Shown here: in pieces, positions 6,893-8,593 of the stretch
Numbering within the stretch: position 1 is the first letter of the stretch
Layout: every line of letters begins with the position of its first letter
From: Thermodesulfovibrionales bacterium
GTDB taxonomy: Bacteria > Nitrospirota > Thermodesulfovibrionia > Thermodesulfovibrionales > UBA1546
Direction: 5' to 3'
Length of the DNA stretch: 8,593 nt
Assembly: GCA_919901705.1 (NCBI GenBank)
Contig: CAKKPR010000275.1
Location: 1-8,593, forward strand
The notes under the pieces: generated by a model
The model's database searches: none
What the model saw: the letters and a program-made list of their open reading frames with translations, nothing else
What the model was told of the DNA's origin: nothing
Program-made: the position numbers and the translations under genes

Positions 6893-7531
6893 TTATTCGG
6901 TCATAACATGATCTGAAAGTTCGTTTGTGTCATCAGGTGTTATCGGGAAATGCGCGGCGAGCAGTTCTCCTGATTCTTTTATGGCTGCGCACAGGGCATC
7001 GCATGCATGTCCTTCTCTGATGCCTTTAGAGACTATGCTTGCGAATTTGTTCAATGACTCCTGCTTAATCTTTTCATAGATACCTTTGTCCGCAAGCACC
7101 CAGACTTTTCTTTCGAGGAGAGAAATGAAGAATAAAACCCCTGTGTTATTTTTTGTTTTATAAAGGCCTCTCTCATAAAATGCCCTGACAGTCCTGAGCC
7201 TTACGGCTTCAGCCATTCTTTTCTTGCCGATAAATGCGGTCTTTAATACAGGTATTTTATTGAACATGAACAATGCAGGGAAAAAGAATATGAAGCTAAA
7301 TGATATATATGACCATACCGATGAATGGAAATATAATAGAGTAATGATTAATGATAAAAGGCTCCCGAGCAGTACGCCTCCTATAATCTCAGCCTCAATA
7401 TATTGGTCACTGCTGTCAACAACCATGACTGCCACTTCTCCGATTGTCTTTGATTCCGCAATACGGGTTGTCTCTTTGATCTTGTCATTTTCGTCTTTAC
7501 TGAAAAATTTATTTGCTCGTGTCATTATCAT
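6893..7531 (-). CDS. TPM-domain membrane protein with inserted membrane hairpin
   Basis: The 212-residue product matches the second TPM-type protein often found after lemA. Its TPM fold is split: the first part FFSKDENDKIKE...SKTIGEVAVMVVDS (9-40) is followed by two hydrophobic segments (about 47-67 and 72-92), after which the fold resumes with ERGLYKTKNNTGVLFFISLL (120-139) and RKVWVLADKGIYEKI (141-155), then helices to about residue 195. There is no signal peptide, so the protein is probably anchored in the inner membrane with the TPM halves in the cytoplasm. The TPM family (PF04536-like) includes plant TLP18.3, reported to have phosphatase activity, but the bacterial role is not established. 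The ATG at 7531 directly follows the stop of the upstream TPM gene (TAA-ATG) and has AGGAG (7544-7540) 8 nt ahead; a second ATG at 7525 is possible. Confidence 0.85.
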   Translation of the reverse strand: MIMTRANKFFSKDENDKIKETTRIAESKTIGEVAVMVVDSSDQYIEAEIIGGVLLGSLLSLIITLLYFHSSVWSYISFSFIFFFPALFMFNKIPVLKTAFIGKKRMAEAVRLRTVRAFYERGLYKTKNNTGVLFFISLLERKVWVLADKGIYEKIKQESLNKFASIVSKGIREGHACDALCAAIKESGELLAAHFPITPDDTNELSDHVMTE

Positions 7532-8401
7532 TTACCAGTCTCCTGAGGCTCCGCCCCCTCCAAATCCACCGCCTCCGCCTCCGCCGAAGCCGCCAAAATC
7601 ACTCCCGCCACTGCTAAATCCGCTTCCGCCTCCGTAATATCCTCCTCCGGGCCAGAAACCGCCTCCGCGGTGCTGTCCTCCCGAAGAAAAAAGAATTGGA
7701 AGAAAAATCCCTGCGCCCAGGCCCGCGACGGCGAATATAATAAATGTAGTAAGGCTGAGCGGCAGAAGTGTTAAGTGAATAATTGCAGGCAGCCCTAATG
7801 CCCCTGATATTCCTCCAAAGACGCGTGATATGCTTCCCAGAAAAAGCATAACAAATGCACCAAACATGAGAAAGGTAAAAAAGCGTGAAGATTTTTCATG
7901 TTTCTGAGGGAGATGATTTCCGTCAGCCTTGAATTCACCGCGTGCAGCATCAATTAATGATGAAACCCCGGCTAAAAAGCCTCCGTCAAAATCACCCCTT
8001 TTAAACCTTGGTTTTATGACAATGTCTACAATCCTCCCTGCGGCCAGATCTGTCAACGGCCCTTCAAGGCCGCGTCCTACCTCAATCCTGATCTTTTTAT
8101 CCTGTTTGGAGACGAGAAAGATTACCCCGTTATCTTTTCCTTTTTGCCCTATCTTCCACGATTCAGCAACTTTAATACCAAAGTCCTCAATAACTTCTCC
8201 CTCAAGTGAGGGAATAGTCAGAATAACTATCTGCGTTGAATCTGTCTGTTCAAATGCCTTTAACTCATTTTCGAGCGCAGCCTTTGCTGACGGGGATATC
8301 ATATCAGCATAATCATTTACATACCCCTGAACTTTCGGAACATCAAGGGCATGGGCGGGGGAAATAATAAGCAAGAAATAAACAATAAATGTTGTTAACA
8401 T
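7532..8401 (-). CDS. TPM-domain secreted/membrane protein with Gly-rich tail (YgcG-like)
   Basis: I start the protein at ATG 8401, giving 289 residues and a clean signal peptide (MLTTFIVYFLLIISPAHA, cleavage near residue 18). An upstream in-frame TTG at 8533 would add 44 residues, but these are translated from a palindromic repeat and would bury the signal peptide. Residues about 26-155 are the TPM domain: YVNDYADMIS, STQIVILTIPSLEG, NGVIFLVSKQDKKIRIEVGR, GLEGPLTDLAAGRI. Two or three hydrophobic segments follow (about 174-192 and 203-238). The last 50 residues are a Gly-rich tail with aromatic residues, ending GGGGASGDW, the usual ending of YgcG-type proteins. The TPM domain should lie outside the inner membrane. 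Its biochemical role is unknown in bacteria, though the lemA-TPM-TPM order is a recurring gene set. No Shine-Dalgarno precedes the ATG. Confidence 0.88.
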   Translation of the reverse strand: MLTTFIVYFLLIISPAHALDVPKVQGYVNDYADMISPSAKAALENELKAFEQTDSTQIVILTIPSLEGEVIEDFGIKVAESWKIGQKGKDNGVIFLVSKQDKKIRIEVGRGLEGPLTDLAAGRIVDIVIKPRFKRGDFDGGFLAGVSSLIDAARGEFKADGNHLPQKHEKSSRFFTFLMFGAFVMLFLGSISRVFGGISGALGLPAIIHLTLLPLSLTTFIIFAVAGLGAGIFLPILFSSGGQHRGGGFWPGGGYYGGGSGFSSGGSDFGGFGGGGGGGFGGGGASGDW

Positions 8402-8426
8402 TCTGATATGTCGAATATGAAGAACA

Positions 8427-8500
8427 GAGATTGCTTCGTCTCTTCGTTCCTCGCAATGACAAAAAGGGGTGTCATTGCGAGCCGAAGGCGTGGCAATCTT
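8427..8500. repeat. Palindromic intergenic repeat between lemA and the TPM gene
   Basis: Two related units of about 30-34 bp lie head to head. The inner arms CTCGCAATGAC (8450-8460) and GTCATTGCGAG (8471-8481) are a perfect 11-bp inverted repeat around a 10-nt loop; the outer ends AGATTGC (8428-8434) and GCAATCT (8493-8499) also pair. The units differ in the middle (GAACGAAGAGACGAA against CCGAAGGCGTG). From memory, GTCATTGCGAG...GCAATC units are dispersed repeats in genomes and MAGs of several phyla, and they produce the spurious peptide CHCEERRDEAI when translated, as happens here. In the lemA-TPM mRNA it would form a strong hairpin, perhaps a processing or stability element. Confidence 0.8.
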
Positions 8501-8534
8501 GCTTGATTTCACTGCATTTAAGACAGGTTTCAAA

Positions 8535-8593
8535 TTAGAATTTCACCTGAGGCGCTTTTTCTGCCCCTGCCTCTGCCTTGAAAGGTTCTTTAA
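8535..8593 (-). CDS. lemA: Probable LemA-family protein, C-terminal fragment
   Basis: On the minus strand one frame is open from the window edge to TAA at 8537-8535, encoding KEPFKAEAGAEKAPQVKF. LemA proteins commonly end with a Phe-x-Ala/acidic stretch followed by AP-x-V-x-F, and a lemA gene is the usual upstream neighbour of the TPM (YgcG-like) pair found here. LemA is a small protein (about 190 residues) with an N-terminal membrane anchor and a helical-bundle domain; its function is not well defined. Only 18 residues are visible, so the call rests on the ending plus gene context. The gap to the TPM start is 133 bp and is mostly the palindromic repeat. Confidence 0.65.
   Translation of the reverse strand, partial: KEPFKAEAGAEKAPQVKF

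Noticed and set aside
6842..6895. Stop-codon readthrough joining the second TPM protein to the nuclease
   Set aside because: The two are in the same frame with only one stop (TAA 6895-6893) between them, but this has a one-in-three chance and each protein looks complete; no recoding signal is evident.
7224..7637. Plus-strand frame with a proline-rich end opposite the TPM genes
   Set aside because: The proline run is the complement of the glycine-rich tail; the minus-strand frames carry clear family features.

Overview
The window is an ordinary chromosomal stretch from a Gram-negative, pilus-bearing bacterium. Evidence for an outer membrane is the C-terminus of a FadL/OmpP1-type porin ending in phenylalanine; evidence for type IV pili is a PilT retraction ATPase. 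The moderate base composition, the two kinds of dispersed palindromic repeat, and the style of the ArsR and PilT proteins remind me of Nitrospirota (Thermodesulfovibrio-like) or deltaproteobacterial-type genomes. That placement is from memory of such sequences and is only a moderate-confidence inference.

Left part, plus strand. The 3' end of an outer-membrane transporter gene (1-250) is closed by a strong intrinsic terminator (294-324). A roughly 107-bp palindromic repeat follows (329-437). Next comes rtcA (490-1524), the RNA 3'-terminal phosphate cyclase. A promoter-like sequence (1545-1574) then precedes pilT (1619-2761), which overlaps by 4 bp (ATGA) a gene for a cyclic-nucleotide-binding plus GAF-like protein with no DNA-binding domain (2758-3735). 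A small ArsR-type regulator (3785-4120) ends this plus-strand block.

Right part, minus strand, converging on arsR with a 15-bp gap. Reading in the direction of transcription: the last 18 codons of a probable lemA (8535-8593); a palindromic intergenic repeat (8427-8500); a secreted/membrane TPM-domain protein with a glycine-rich tail (7532-8401); a second TPM protein whose domain is interrupted by a membrane hairpin (6893-7531); and a 901-residue AddB-like PD-(D/E)XK nuclease with a predicted iron-sulphur cluster and no visible Walker A motif (4136-6841). Spacing suggests one operon: the two TPM genes abut, and the nuclease starts 51 bp after the second.

Functionally, the plus-strand block couples pilus retraction to a likely cyclic-nucleotide/GAF sensor. 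The minus-strand block is an envelope-protein cluster (LemA/TPM) with a DNA-end-processing-type nuclease at its 3' end. I see no CRISPR array, tRNA, rRNA, transposase, prophage or clear defence island. The most unusual points are the pilT-sensor overlap, the nuclease without a recognisable helicase P-loop or an adjacent AddA, and a repeat placed so that it creates a false 44-residue N-terminal extension on the first TPM protein.
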